A DNA stretch of 64,000 nt from Solidesulfovibrio carbinoliphilus subsp. oakridgensis (GCF_000177215.2 NZ_CM001368.1:2232001-2296000), one strand, 5' to 3'; shown: positions 1-8,299, counted from the stretch's first letter. A program made the numbers and translations. Notes: generated from the sequence alone by a model not told the origin.

Positions 1-1982
1 TTAAAGAGAGATGGTTCCAAGTAATCATCAATCACCGCATCAATTTTATCTAAGCCTAAACTTGGTTCGAAAAGAATGGCTTGTCCCTCTTTATCATATC
101 CAGGTCGTCCAGCTCGACCGGCAATATTCCAAAAATTTCTTGGAGTGACCGGTGAATACTTTGAAGGTCTACCTTTTTCTGGAGGTTCTCGTAGAGCCAA
201 TGATTGTACGATAACCGAAGAAAATGGAAAATTTACACCTTCCGCTAATGTTGTGGTAGCAAAAACATATTTAATTAAACCAATTTTAATTGCATCCTCG
301 ACGGCACATCGAACTCTAGGCGGAAGCCCTGCATGGTGATATGCTATTCTGTGTTTGATTAAACTCCTCATTTCAACGACACTATCCATTTCCCTTTCAA
401 GACGCGAATCTAAACGCAAGTACTCATCACTGAAGAGCTCCTCTTTTGTCAGACATGGCAGCACAGATTTTTCGTCTAGCCATTTTTTCATTGACTTTGC
501 AATATTTTGGCTTGTTTTTTTTCCTTTAGCAACAGTCAACACTGGTCCTGCAATTGAAAGCCTTTCTGCAAGCTGTACTAATTGCCGTTCTTGTGTTTTT
601 TCAGGATTAGAAACAATTTGAAGGTCTAATATTCCTGGGTATTCTATTATGCCCCGTTTGTTTCTAATCTTATAAATTCCAACACGCATTCTTGTTGATC
701 TATTATCAAGCACAATATCACGTGGGTTCTTTCCTACCCAGCGTGTCAAATCTCCGAGATTCGGAGCCACAGCAGAAAGGAACACAATTCTAGGAGGATT
801 AGCATAATAATTTTTTAGTCTCCAAATATAAAGCTCCAACAAACTGCCACGGGTTCCGGACTCAATATGATGCGCTTCATCAATCACTATCAACGAAACT
901 AACTGGAGAAAATCAACACCTAGGCGCAAAAGCAAATCTGCCTTCTCAGGTGTCAGCACAACAACCGAAGCTGTTTCGAGTTTTTCTTCTTCATCTGAAC
1001 TCAATTCAGACAGTTGTGGCGTCACTTCTGCTACATAAATCTCAAGAATATTAAATGCACTACTTAAATCTTTAACAACCTCATACACCAGCGCTCTTGA
1101 AGGTACAATATAAAGTACTTTTGATTGCCTCTTCTTATATAGTGTCTCTAGAATCAATAACCTTGCCAAAAAAGTCTTCCCGGTTCCTGTGGGAGATGCA
1201 AACCCCCAACTATCATATTTAGTATCAAGAAGACCATTTCTCAAAGCCTGAACTTGAGAATTCCAAAATTCAGCAGGAAAACCAATAATTTTTAGCAAAC
1301 TAAATATGGAATTTTCAACATTTTCTCTCGTTGAAAGTGCTAAACGTTTTAATAGAACAGCTTTCAGGGCATTGAGTTCTGAACAAGTTAGCTCCACCGA
1401 ATTATGCTTCGCAATATCAGCCAAACATCCAACAAGAAAATGGTCTTTTACGATTGATTCGCCCTGCTCATAGCGTGAAAGTTGGATCGAATCACTGGAG
1501 AGAACCAAACTAGAAATATTCTTTGTCTTATCTGCATTTTCCTCTAAATAGTTTGTAAAAGAAAAATCACTCACAAGAGACCTAAACGGGCCCTTCCGAA
1601 CAAAAAAATCTTTTAAAATGGGATGAATCATCTCATCCTTTAAGATTGAAGCAGAAAGGCTGGGTAAATCAGCTAATTCGTACAATATTGCTGCACGCAT
1701 TTTAAGCTTTTGCACAGTCCTTTCGCACAATGTCTTTACATTCGATAAATTTTCAGATATTTCTGCAGCAATACGAATCACTTTTCTTGAAGAGTCCATA
1801 TCCCAATCTGGCACGCTTACAAGTACACATTCGATGAAGTATGCCAATCTTGAAACTGATGTATCAAACGGAAAAATTGCTTGATCCAGGCGATTAATAA
1901 TAAGCGACCGCTTAACCCATGCCCAATCTGCCACAAAAGACGTCTCTTTCATGGAAGAAGTTATCTCTTCTAAAGTAAACAT
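1..1982 (-). CDS. hamB: HamB-like Ski2-type DEAH helicase (C-terminus off the window)
   Basis: This is a superfamily II helicase, probably the motor of a Hachiman anti-phage system. About 660 residues are visible and the frame is still open at position 1, so the C-terminus lies outside the window. Seen directly: about 260 residues precede Walker A (SPTGTGKT, residues 263-270). These are followed by a DEAH box (residues 368-371, context VIDEAHH), a HAGLPP segment, a TTTLAEGVNFP segment and a motif VI segment NIAGRAGRPG near the left edge. These are hallmarks of Ski2/Hel308-like helicases. The start at 1982 overlaps the end of the hamA-like gene by 13 bp, so the two are translationally coupled. 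The DNA is AT-rich, unlike the high-GC core. The Hachiman call rests on the pairing with the upstream gene as much as on the helicase itself. Confidence 0.85.
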   Translation of the reverse strand, partial: MFTLEEITSSMKETSFVADWAWVKRSLIINRLDQAIFPFDTSVSRLAYFIECVLVSVPDWDMDSSRKVIRIAAEISENLSNVKTLCERTVQKLKMRAAILYELADLPSLSASILKDEMIHPILKDFFVRKGPFRSLVSDFSFTNYLEENADKTKNISSLVLSSDSIQLSRYEQGESIVKDHFLVGCLADIAKHNSVELTCSELNALKAVLLKRLALSTRENVENSIFSLLKIIGFPAEFWNSQVQALRNGLLDTKYDSWGFASPTGTGKTFLARLLILETLYKKRQSKVLYIVPSRALVYEVVKDLSSAFNILEIYVAEVTPQLSELSSDEEEKLETASVVVLTPEKADLLLRLGVDFLQLVSLIVIDEAHHIESGTRGSLLELYIWRLKNYYANPPRIVFLSAVAPNLGDLTRWVGKNPRDIVLDNRSTRMRVGIYKIRNKRGIIEYPGILDLQIVSNPEKTQERQLVQLAERLSIAGPVLTVAKGKKTSQNIAKSMKKWLDEKSVLPCLTKEELFSDEYLRLDSRLEREMDSVVEMRSLIKHRIAYHHAGLPPRVRCAVEDAIKIGLIKYVFATTTLAEGVNFPFSSVIVQSLALREPPEKGRPSKYSPVTPRNFWNIAGRAGRPGYDKEGQAILFEPSLGLDKIDAVIDDYLEPSLF

Positions 1983-2779
1983 GCTGACTTTATCGCTTCC
2001 AATTTTTTGAAAACATTAGCAGCCACCTCAGGGTAATTTTCTACACAAACGACATCAATGCTAACAAGATTCTTGTTACACGACCTTGACCCTAGCATTT
2101 TAATTTCATCATCACTTTTTGACGAATGATCTACGACTGCAAAACCAACATACTTTATTTCCATACCAGAGTATGGCATAAGAACAGCTTTCAATCTATC
2201 TTTATCTTCTGACGCTTCTATTCTATCCTTTGCAGCTCCTAAGTCAAAATTCAAATCCCTATCAGTGTAATTATTTAAAGACCTAAACATATCAGGATAG
2301 CACGACTTATGGTGGTTTGCTGGAATACTATCTAAAACAACTTTAGGACTGGATTTGACTTCACCAAAAATTATATCAATTGGGTCCTGACTTGGATCAT
2401 ACAGGACAAGGTCCATTTTGTAAGCATTAGCATTTTCACTCGTGAGAAGAGACAGTTTGTTATAAATTATTTTTAATCCGACAATCTCTTCTGCGAATAT
2501 TGCAGAAACAATTTCACCAAAATGTGACTCTTGGAATGATTCAGATGTCGGTAATTTTTGTAATGTGTCGACAAGTGTAGTAACGAAAAATGGATTCATT
2601 GCCTGAACTATTTTTTCAAAATCCCTATAAAACAATGGCGTTCTGTCTGCAATGTATTTTTCAACTTGATGCTGCTTATGTACCCTTTTCACATCTGAGA
2701 TAAAAACATCTCTTACCGTGCTAGTTGTGCTTTTAAGAGCAACGCGCGACAGGCTTATAAAATGATTAAAACCAAACAT
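1970..2779 (-). CDS. hamA: HamA-like nuclease (DUF1837), Hachiman defence
   Basis: A 269-residue protein resembling HamA, the DUF1837 effector nuclease that is held inactive by HamB and released by phage-induced DNA changes. Seen: a conserved HFGEI segment (E89), then K121-M-D123 and E140-V-K142. The last two fit the D and ExK catalytic residues of a PD-(D/E)XK nuclease. The arrangement GE...YNKL...TSEN...D.VLYD...FGEVK is what I recall of DUF1837. There is no signal peptide or membrane segment, so it should act in the cytoplasm. The start ATG has a strong GGAGG-type ribosome site a few bases upstream. The gene lies directly upstream of, and overlaps, the helicase gene. The annotation is by motif and context, and no alignment was run. 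Confidence 0.8.
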   Translation of the reverse strand: MFGFNHFISLSRVALKSTTSTVRDVFISDVKRVHKQHQVEKYIADRTPLFYRDFEKIVQAMNPFFVTTLVDTLQKLPTSESFQESHFGEIVSAIFAEEIVGLKIIYNKLSLLTSENANAYKMDLVLYDPSQDPIDIIFGEVKSSPKVVLDSIPANHHKSCYPDMFRSLNNYTDRDLNFDLGAAKDRIEASEDKDRLKAVLMPYSGMEIKYVGFAVVDHSSKSDDEIKMLGSRSCNKNLVSIDVVCVENYPEVAANVFKKLEAIKSACLL

Positions 2780-2889
2780 CTGCCCTCCATATTGGAGTCC
2801 GAAATCTAAACTGATTTAAAAATAAAATACACAACTTTTCCCATTAGATCCCACCTGTCACCGATGCCCCTATATAATATTTCTGAAAC

Positions 2890-2933
2890 AAAAAAAAGAC
2901 CCACGCCTACCAATTTTCTTGGACGACGTGGGC
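2890..2933 (-). terminator. Rho-independent terminator
   Basis: Read on the minus strand, a 10-bp stem (GGCCCACGTC pairing with GGCGTGGGTC, two G-U pairs) closes an inner CCAA/UUGG stem and is followed by eight T. It lies just downstream of the HTH/AbrB-like gene and ends its transcript before hamA, so hamAB needs its own promoter between about 2780 and 2890. Confidence 0.9.
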
Positions 2934-2960
2934 CTTTCAGCATAACTATCCGAAATATTG

Positions 2961-3281
2961 CTACTTCTTCTCCAACACAATCTTGCCCTCTTCCAGGCAC
3001 GACACCTTGAACTCGTCGCCCACGGTGAAACCGTAGTTCACCATAAGGGTCGGGGACAGGCGAAGACCCATAGTCCCAAACTTGACGTTTCCAGATACCG
3101 CCCGGTCCCCCATCCCTTCGATGGAGTAAAACTTCTCATCCATCTGCATCAACTTCAAAAGATGGGCTTTCAACGTAGTTTTGTTGATTCCAAAAGCATC
3201 GATAATTTGCTGGGCAGTCTTCCCCTCGGTGATCATGGTGCGAAGTTTCACAGCTTCGAATTTCGATTCTTTTCCAGGCAT
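2961..3281 (-). CDS. Small HTH plus AbrB-like DNA-binding protein
   Basis: A 106-residue protein. The N-terminal half (about residues 5-50) reads as a helix-turn-helix (EGKTAQQIIDAFGINKTTLK). The C-terminal half (about 68-106) looks like an AbrB/MazE swapped-hairpin domain, with RLSPTLMVNYGFTVGDEF followed by a V-rich strand and GKIVLEKK. The start is set at 3281, not at the longer ORF start at 3371, because AAGGAG sits eight bases upstream. The likely role is a transcriptional regulator, possibly of itself or of neighbouring island genes; this is inference. It is separated from hamA by a strong terminator, so it is not in the same transcript. It could also be an orphan antitoxin, but no toxin gene lies beside it. 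Confidence 0.6.
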   Translation of the reverse strand: MPGKESKFEAVKLRTMITEGKTAQQIIDAFGINKTTLKAHLLKLMQMDEKFYSIEGMGDRAVSGNVKFGTMGLRLSPTLMVNYGFTVGDEFKVSCLEEGKIVLEKK

Positions 3282-3324
3282 GGGGATAGCTCCTTCGTTT
3301 TGATGTCGTAGTTTCGGATCAGAG

Positions 3325-3350
3325 CTTATAGCAAAAGCAAAGGATGTCAA
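3325..3350 (-). promoter_or_regulatory. Possible sigma-70 promoter for the HTH/AbrB-like gene
   Basis: On the minus strand a perfect TTGACA box is followed after 14 bases by TATAAG, about 45 bases upstream of the chosen start codon. The spacing is shorter than the usual 16-18, so this is a weak call. Confidence 0.35.
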
Positions 3351-3836
3351 CACCACTATCCTCAAAGACACGAATGATCGTTTTTAGCAAAGGTCCATAC
3401 CTAACCTGAGAAGACGGGATTTTCGTTCTAGTAAAAACGAAGGAAAACACGCTTTCGCAAAAGAAATATCAACGCCACTTTCTCTGGCAAATGCGCTAAG
3501 GATCAAAAAGTGCAGGAACCTGCACCGCATAACATCCTGGGATATCGCTAGTTTATCTTAGAACACATCCCAGCCCCGTCTCCCCTGCCCCGGACCAGCC
3601 CATCCCCTCGGACACCCCTCCCCTGCTCTCTACCGGCCCCGTCCTGGGGTTTTTCCAGCTGGGCCTTCCCCTTTGCCCCGGCTCCCCCGAAACCTCAGGA
3701 AATCCCAGCCTCGGCCCAATGTCCGATTTCCATAGGGCTATTCCCAAATTCCCTCAAGCTCCCGTGACCGCCTCCCCTGCTCCAGGGTATCCTTCCCCAA
3801 AACTGCCTCTGTAGTGCAGCCCCAGAAGGATACCAT
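3351..3836. other. Gene-free stretch with a palindrome and a C-rich tract
   Basis: No convincing gene. Around 3420-3450 there is an imperfect inverted repeat (TTCGTT ... AACGAA) that could be an operator. A perfect palindrome lies at 3510-3525. From about 3550 to 3830 the plus strand is strongly C-rich and pyrimidine-biased, unlike either neighbour. ORFs on both strands of that tract are low-complexity and have no ribosome site. Confidence 0.6.
3510..3525. repeat. Palindrome GTGCAGGAACCTGCAC, copy 1
   Basis: A perfect 16-bp palindrome preceded by ATCAAAAA. A second copy (5651-5664, CGCAGGAACCTGCG), also preceded by ATCAAAAA, lies 2.1 kb to the right. The two bracket the small genes and the ISL3 element. 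This could be a regulator operator or a recombination site. Confidence 0.6.
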
Positions 3837-4064
3837 ATGGAACCACAAGACCTCGAAAGACTGGATCTGAAATCAGCAATCATCAGCGCATTCCGACCAA
3901 TTGAGCAGCTCTTCAAGATCATGGACACCACTGCCATCGAAGTCGATGGAGCGATACTCCGTAGCTATGCCGAAATCGGACTCGAACTTACAGGGAACTT
4001 CCGCAAGAAACTTGAAAACTTGCTGAACTCAAATCAGGATGGTGCTGAAAATGCCGACCGATAA
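3837..4064 (+). CDS. Small protein of unknown function, 75 residues
   Basis: I do not recognise this protein. It is predicted to be helical and mildly acidic, without membrane segments or cysteines. A GAAGGA ribosome site lies about six bases before the ATG, which supports it as a real gene. Its end overlaps the start of the DUF6573-like gene by 14 bp, so the two were probably co-translated. The pairing with a DUF6573 gene suggests a plasmid or conjugative-element backbone; that is inference. Confidence 0.5.
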   Translation: MEPQDLERLDLKSAIISAFRPIEQLFKIMDTTAIEVDGAILRSYAEIGLELTGNFRKKLENLLNSNQDGAENADR

Positions 4065-4206
4065 AGCTTTTGGAAACGTCATCTACTCCTACTCCAGGGC
4101 TCAGGCGATTGCCGATGGTGTCCTCGTCGACATCACCGAGCAGGCGAAAGCCACCGGCTTCAAGCTGCCCACCGTGGTCACCGATAACCTCTACCATCAA
4201 TATATA
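4051..4206 (+). pseudogene. DUF6573-like gene truncated by the ISL3 element
   Basis: The first 52 codons encode a segment with IYSYSRAQAIADGVLVD, the recognisable N-terminus of DUF6573 proteins found on plasmids and integrative elements (family recalled, not searched). The match stops at the left inverted repeat of the ISL3-family element. The frame then runs a few codons into the insertion sequence and stops at about 4236. I could not find the rest of the gene to the right of the element, so the downstream part has been deleted rather than simply displaced. Confidence 0.65.
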
Positions 4207-5535
4207 GGTCCTTCCGACTTTTCCGTGGGTAGGTGACCGGATATGGTCCGCCCCGGGAGGGTGACCATGAAGGACACGGACCTGTATTCTCGGATTCTGG
4301 GGCTGAGTGACCCGTGGTTTGTTGCCGACGTCGAGTTGGACACGGCGGGAGGCCGGGTGGACGTCCATGTTGATCATGTTGCCGGTGTCCGCTGGCGCTG
4401 TCCGACCTGTGGTCGCGAACTGGCTTGTCGGGATCATGCCGAGCCTCGGGTATGGCGTCACCTCGACACCTGCCAGTTCAAGACCTTCCTTCATGCCCGG
4501 ATTCCGCGCGTCGAGTGCCCCGAGCACGGCGTGCTTCAGGTGAGAGTGCCTTGGGCCGAGGCTAAAGGGCGTTTTACCTTGCTCATGGAGCGCTTGATCA
4601 TCGATGTGTTGCGCGAGTGCGCCACCGTGTCCGGCACCTGCCGGCTCATGCGGATCAGCTGGGATGAGGCCTGGAACGTCATGGATCGAGCCGTCCGGCG
4701 AGGGCAAACCAGGAAGAAGACCACCGCCGCACGCTATCTTGGTATCGATGAGAAGGCCTTCCGCAAAGGTCACGACTACATGACCGTGGTCTGCGACCTG
4801 CTTGGCGGAACAGTGGAGTTTGTGGCCCAGGATCGCAAGACCGAGAGCCTCGAGGACTATTACCGGCAGTTCACGGCGCAGCAACTCGAGCGCATCCGGG
4901 CCGTGGCCATGGACATGTGGGAACCGTACTTCAAGGCCACGATCAAGCACGTGCCCGATGCGGCGCACAAGATCGTCCATGACCGCTTTCACATCATGCA
5001 GCACGTGGGCCAGGCCGTGGACAAGGTCCGCCGGCAGGAACATCGCGAACTGCTCCGCCAGGAAGACGAACGCCTCAAGGGCACCAAGTACATCTGGCTT
5101 TACCGGGAAGAGAATCTGCCGGACAAGCACCGACCGACCTTGGAAGCCCTGAAGGCCACGAACCTGAAGGTGGCCAAGGCCTGGGCGATGAAAGAAAGCC
5201 TGGCCGGATTGTGGAACTACCTCAGCGTCGGCTGGGCAAAGCGGTTCATGAAACGCTGGCTGACCTGGGTGAGGAAGTCAGACTTGCCCCCGATGCGCAA
5301 GGTCGGGGAGATGCTCTCTCGGCATCTGGACAACATCCTGACCTTTTGCCGGCATCGGATCACCAACGGCGCGGCCGAGGGACTCAACAGCAAGATCATG
5401 GCCATCAAGCGCAGGGCGTGCGGGTACCGCAATCGGGAGCACTTCAAGACCGCTATCTACTTCTTCTGCGGCGGCCTGGACCTCTATCCTAGACAGGCCT
5501 GAACCCGGGTACCCACGGAAAATCCGGAAGGACCC
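4206..5535 (+). mobile_element. ISL3-family insertion sequence
   Basis: A 1.33-kb element with one transposase gene. The terminal inverted repeats are imperfect, about 25 bp: the left end starts GGTCCTTCCGACTTTTCCG (from 4207) and the right end, read inward, starts GGGTCCTTCCGGATTTTCC. ISL3 elements usually make 8-bp target duplications. None is visible here (left flank AATATATA, right flank CTTATTTT), so one flank has probably been rearranged after insertion. Confidence 0.85.
4267..5502 (+). CDS. ISL3-family transposase
   Basis: A 411-residue DDE transposase. It has an N-terminal zinc-binding region (CPTC ... CPEHG), a helix-turn-helix region, a first catalytic Asp in IDEKAF, a second in VAMDMW and a catalytic Glu in TNGAAEGLNSKI. 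These are typical of the ISL3 group. The start at 4267 was preferred to 4243 because GGGAGG lies just upstream. The length is normal for the family, the gene looks intact, and GC content is higher than in the surrounding AT-rich genes. Confidence 0.9.
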   Translation: MKDTDLYSRILGLSDPWFVADVELDTAGGRVDVHVDHVAGVRWRCPTCGRELACRDHAEPRVWRHLDTCQFKTFLHARIPRVECPEHGVLQVRVPWAEAKGRFTLLMERLIIDVLRECATVSGTCRLMRISWDEAWNVMDRAVRRGQTRKKTTAARYLGIDEKAFRKGHDYMTVVCDLLGGTVEFVAQDRKTESLEDYYRQFTAQQLERIRAVAMDMWEPYFKATIKHVPDAAHKIVHDRFHIMQHVGQAVDKVRRQEHRELLRQEDERLKGTKYIWLYREENLPDKHRPTLEALKATNLKVAKAWAMKESLAGLWNYLSVGWAKRFMKRWLTWVRKSDLPPMRKVGEMLSRHLDNILTFCRHRITNGAAEGLNSKIMAIKRRACGYRNREHFKTAIYFFCGGLDLYPRQA

Positions 5536-5650
5536 TTATTTTTAACAGGTGGCGAAGGACAGCCCCATGGGCCAGGGGCAGCCGAAAAGCTGGTCTGTAG
5601 CTGGGATGGATTCTAGCAAATCGGCGGCTGGCGACAACTAAAATCAAAAA

Positions 5651-5664
5651 CGCAGGAACCTGCG
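5651..5664. repeat. Palindrome CGCAGGAACCTGCG, copy 2
   Basis: Partner of the palindrome at 3510-3525, with the same ATCAAAAA leader and the same GCAGGAACCTGC core. It lies between the ISL3 element and the small ORF at 5750. Confidence 0.6.
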
Positions 5665-5749
5665 CTGGCGGAAGCAGTGGAGATGACGAATGATTTTACC
5701 TAAATTGCCCAGACCCAGGAACCTTGTCTGCGTCCCGGAAGGGACTGAG

Positions 5750-5917
5750 ATGATCAAAAAAGTGTTTCCCTTCGTATTTGCTGGAACAGACCCTGTCATG
5801 CAGACGAGAGGCCCTCCTACCCAGAAACGCGTTGCAACTCATCGCATTGTCGCTATTCTTCTCGATGACATTGAAATGATACTGGATAATTATAAAGCCG
5901 ATTCAGTGGACGCTTGA
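5750..5917 (+). CDS. Small hypothetical protein, 55 residues, duplicated in decayed form at 8521
   Basis: I do not recognise the family. The start at 5750 was chosen over an upstream ATG at 5690 because GAAGGG lies about six bases before it. The protein contains PPTQKRVATHRIVAILLDD and ends in an acidic tail. A frameshifted relative at 8521-8695 keeps the pattern PTQK..(V)TH.I...LLD, which suggests the coding frame was once under selection. It may be a remnant of a longer gene. Confidence 0.4.
   Translation: MIKKVFPFVFAGTDPVMQTRGPPTQKRVATHRIVAILLDDIEMILDNYKADSVDA
5754..5880 (+). repeat. Diverged direct repeat, copy 1
   Basis: Roughly two-thirds identical by eye to 8521-8644, best in the core CCTACCCAGAAA followed by a shared run of about 20 similar bases. 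The two copies lie in the same orientation on either side of the DUF6236-DUF2971 pair. Confidence 0.55.
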
Positions 5918-6186
5918 CATCACCAGGATGATACTCGATATAGGAAAAATTGTTCAGAATGAGAATTTTCGTTCGCTCTGGCTCAAGGATATCAATGAAT
6001 AGCCAGCAGATCGCCCCGCTTGCCCCCTGTGACGGATGACCGAATACAGGCACAATCTATTCATTCTTGAAAGGTGGTGGAAATGACCATTAGCTGGGCA
6101 GAGAATTCCAAGAAATGGACTTAGGCTTGGAAGTTGCATAGATAAAGCATACAAAACAAACGCTTAAAACATACCAGAGGAAACTC
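5918..6186. other. Leader region of the DUF6236 gene
   Basis: A 269-bp AT-rich stretch with no supported gene. It must contain the promoter of the two-gene module, but I could not fix a -35/-10 pair with confidence. Confidence 0.4.
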
Positions 6187-7317
6187 ATGGCACAAGCTCT
6201 TTACTATCCATGGATTGATATTATCGACGAAGCCTGGCTTAAGACTGCTTTTCTCTATTGGGACTCTGTACGTACTATCGTTCCAGAATCCATCAAAGTC
6301 CCATACTCTACTAATGCAGGTCAGGCCTTACAGGACATTGAGTTCTTAGTTCCTCTACGAGTTCATCCCAATATGGAAGAAATCGAAGATCTTACAGAAG
6401 ATGTCATGTCCTACTTGGGCACGGTGGAGGGTGCGCTTATTCTCACCGGGCCTTGTAGCCCAGGTCATCACATCCATTTAGATAAATTACCATACGAACT
6501 TAGTAGACTTGCTGACATTCATCCACAAAAATTGCCCTTCGCAATACAAAACCTTCTAGAGGATTTCATGTCTCCCTCTATGCGAGGGCATGACTATCTC
6601 CGCGTCAGTGATAAGTTTGCCAACTACTACATGACGCTACTCGCAAGCCGGCTAGCAGAACGGATTGGTGCACAATTACTGACGCCTCTTCCGGCTGCGG
6701 CCAGACTAGCAGTGACTGCACGTTTTGATGCCCAACTAAATAGAGTGGTACCCCGAGCCATGAACCTGCACCAGAGAGAATGGCGTGAGTACGAAGCATA
6801 TGGCCCTCGCCAGCTAATGCCTAAAGACCTTGCGTCAGGTATGCTGGCCAATTTAGCAATCGAAAGATTAGGTGTTTCTGCAAATACTCCTATTGAGCGG
6901 TTGATTAAGTTCAGGGAGAGCCACAACGACGAGCTTGCATTATTCCGAAAAAAGATTGAACAACTTGCTGCCTCTGTTGAGGAAAACCTTCCTATAGAGG
7001 CTCTTCGTCAACGCATCACCAATTTATATACTGAAGAAGTTGTACCTGCCATTTCGACTTTAAAGGCTGCACTTGAAGGGAGAAGAATTAAATGGTTAAG
7101 TGATGGTCTATTAAAGGTAGCATTTTTATCGGCAGGATCGACAACAATGCTAGCCATGACCGGACTGGATGTACCAACAGCACTTTTAGCTGGTGCTGGC
7201 ATTTCGCTCATTGCAACAGGGGCAACATATAATGTCGACAAGCAAGAATCACTAAGATCAAATCCATTCACCTATCTTCTTTCAATGGGAAAAATATCGT
7301 GCAACAACAACTACTGA
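6187..7317 (+). CDS. DUF6236 family protein
   Basis: A 376-residue protein. The N-terminus (ALYYPWIDI, then LLYWDS-like and RTIVPES segments, then a PYSTNAGQALQD segment) is what I recall of DUF6236, a family of unknown function. Residues 80-280 are mainly helical and polar. The C-terminal portion (about 305-345) has two hydrophobic stretches rich in Gly and Ala (FLSAGSTTMLAMTG, and PTALLAGAGISLIATGA) that could form membrane helices or a pore-like hairpin. The start ATG follows GAGGAAACTC. It is the first gene of a two-gene module with the DUF2971 gene 118 bp downstream on the same strand. Codon use is AT-richer than the core, in line with horizontal transfer. No catalytic motif is evident. 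Confidence 0.75.
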   Translation: MAQALYYPWIDIIDEAWLKTAFLYWDSVRTIVPESIKVPYSTNAGQALQDIEFLVPLRVHPNMEEIEDLTEDVMSYLGTVEGALILTGPCSPGHHIHLDKLPYELSRLADIHPQKLPFAIQNLLEDFMSPSMRGHDYLRVSDKFANYYMTLLASRLAERIGAQLLTPLPAAARLAVTARFDAQLNRVVPRAMNLHQREWREYEAYGPRQLMPKDLASGMLANLAIERLGVSANTPIERLIKFRESHNDELALFRKKIEQLAASVEENLPIEALRQRITNLYTEEVVPAISTLKAALEGRRIKWLSDGLLKVAFLSAGSTTMLAMTGLDVPTALLAGAGISLIATGATYNVDKQESLRSNPFTYLLSMGKISCNNNY

Positions 7318-7435
7318 GACATTTTTCCAGAAACATACCACAAGCAGTAGTATATAATGCTACGGTGCAAATCTTCCAGAGGTAACACCAAACCTTTTCT
7401 CTCGACAAGACAACACTTTTAAAAGGATAATTAAA

Positions 7436-8299
7436 ATGACTCCTCAAGTATTGTATAAATTTATGGGTTCAGATCGCGCAAATTTTTTTTCTTCAGAAAA
7501 AAAACAAGCCCTTAATCTAGCCTCTATCAGATCATTAAATGACCCATTTGAGTTCTCAAATTCTTGTAGCGCTTTTAGATTAATGAATGCCAAACAAGCG
7601 AATCGACAAGATTCAGATGAAGCCTCCCCCCGTAAAGAAGACGTTCGAAAGAAGATAGATACATGCCTAAACAAGCTTGGCCTGCCACCTATAAAAGGAG
7701 AATTAGTTAACCCCCAAATTCAATATCATTATTTAGACGGAAGAGGTGGCGTCAATAGCCCGCAAAAACTCATTGATGATATCCTGAAGAAACGAGATGT
7801 TGGCGTATTAAGCATGAGTGCAGATAGAAACGATGACGACCCAATCATAGAAAACCCGTTAATGTGGGCACATTATTGCAAATCGTTTAGCGGCTTTGCC
7901 ATAGCGCTTGACCCTAGGGACGATTTCTTCTCAGCAAAAAAAGAACCTGATCTTTGCGTATTAAAAAAAGTAGATTATCAGCCCAGCATGCCCTTATTGG
8001 AAGACTTACCACAGCTCACTGAAAATGAGATAATTCTGAAAGCTGGAACAGTAAAAAGCCATCATTGGGCCTATGAAAACGAATGGAGACTTATCACAAC
8101 TGGAAATGATGGATTACACATAACAGACAAAGCTCGCTTAAAAAAACTCCCCATCACTGCTATAAAAGGAATATATCTTGGGATAAAAAGCAATGAATAT
8201 GCCGACAATGCAATCAAATTCTGCAAAGATTACGAGATTCCTATTTATTCTATGCAGATCAGAAAAGATAATTGGGGGATAAATTTTCTAAACATCTAA
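7436..8299 (+). CDS. DUF2971 family protein
   Basis: A 287-residue protein matching the recalled DUF2971 pattern: an N-terminal LYKF, a LNDPFEF motif (about residues 34-40), a central GVLSMSADRNDDDPI then NPLMWAHYCKSFSGFAIALD, and a late KSHHWAYENEWRLIT. The conserved W/H/Y residues look like a binding or catalytic site, but no biochemical function is established for the family. It is cytoplasmic by sequence. An AAGGA site lies a little far (about 10 bases) from the ATG. The gene is very AT-rich, more so than its DUF6236 partner, so the pair may have been assembled from different sources. Confidence 0.8.
   Translation: MTPQVLYKFMGSDRANFFSSEKKQALNLASIRSLNDPFEFSNSCSAFRLMNAKQANRQDSDEASPRKEDVRKKIDTCLNKLGLPPIKGELVNPQIQYHYLDGRGGVNSPQKLIDDILKKRDVGVLSMSADRNDDDPIIENPLMWAHYCKSFSGFAIALDPRDDFFSAKKEPDLCVLKKVDYQPSMPLLEDLPQLTENEIILKAGTVKSHHWAYENEWRLITTGNDGLHITDKARLKKLPITAIKGIYLGIKSNEYADNAIKFCKDYEIPIYSMQIRKDNWGINFLNI

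Noticed and set aside
76-621. Two plus-strand ORFs of 87 and 88 residues
   Set aside because: Both lie opposite the helicase frame, which has continuous helicase motifs.
3988-5130. A 380-residue minus-strand ORF across the ISL3 element
   Set aside because: Antisense to the ISL3 transposase, His/Gly/Pro-rich and crossing the element boundary.
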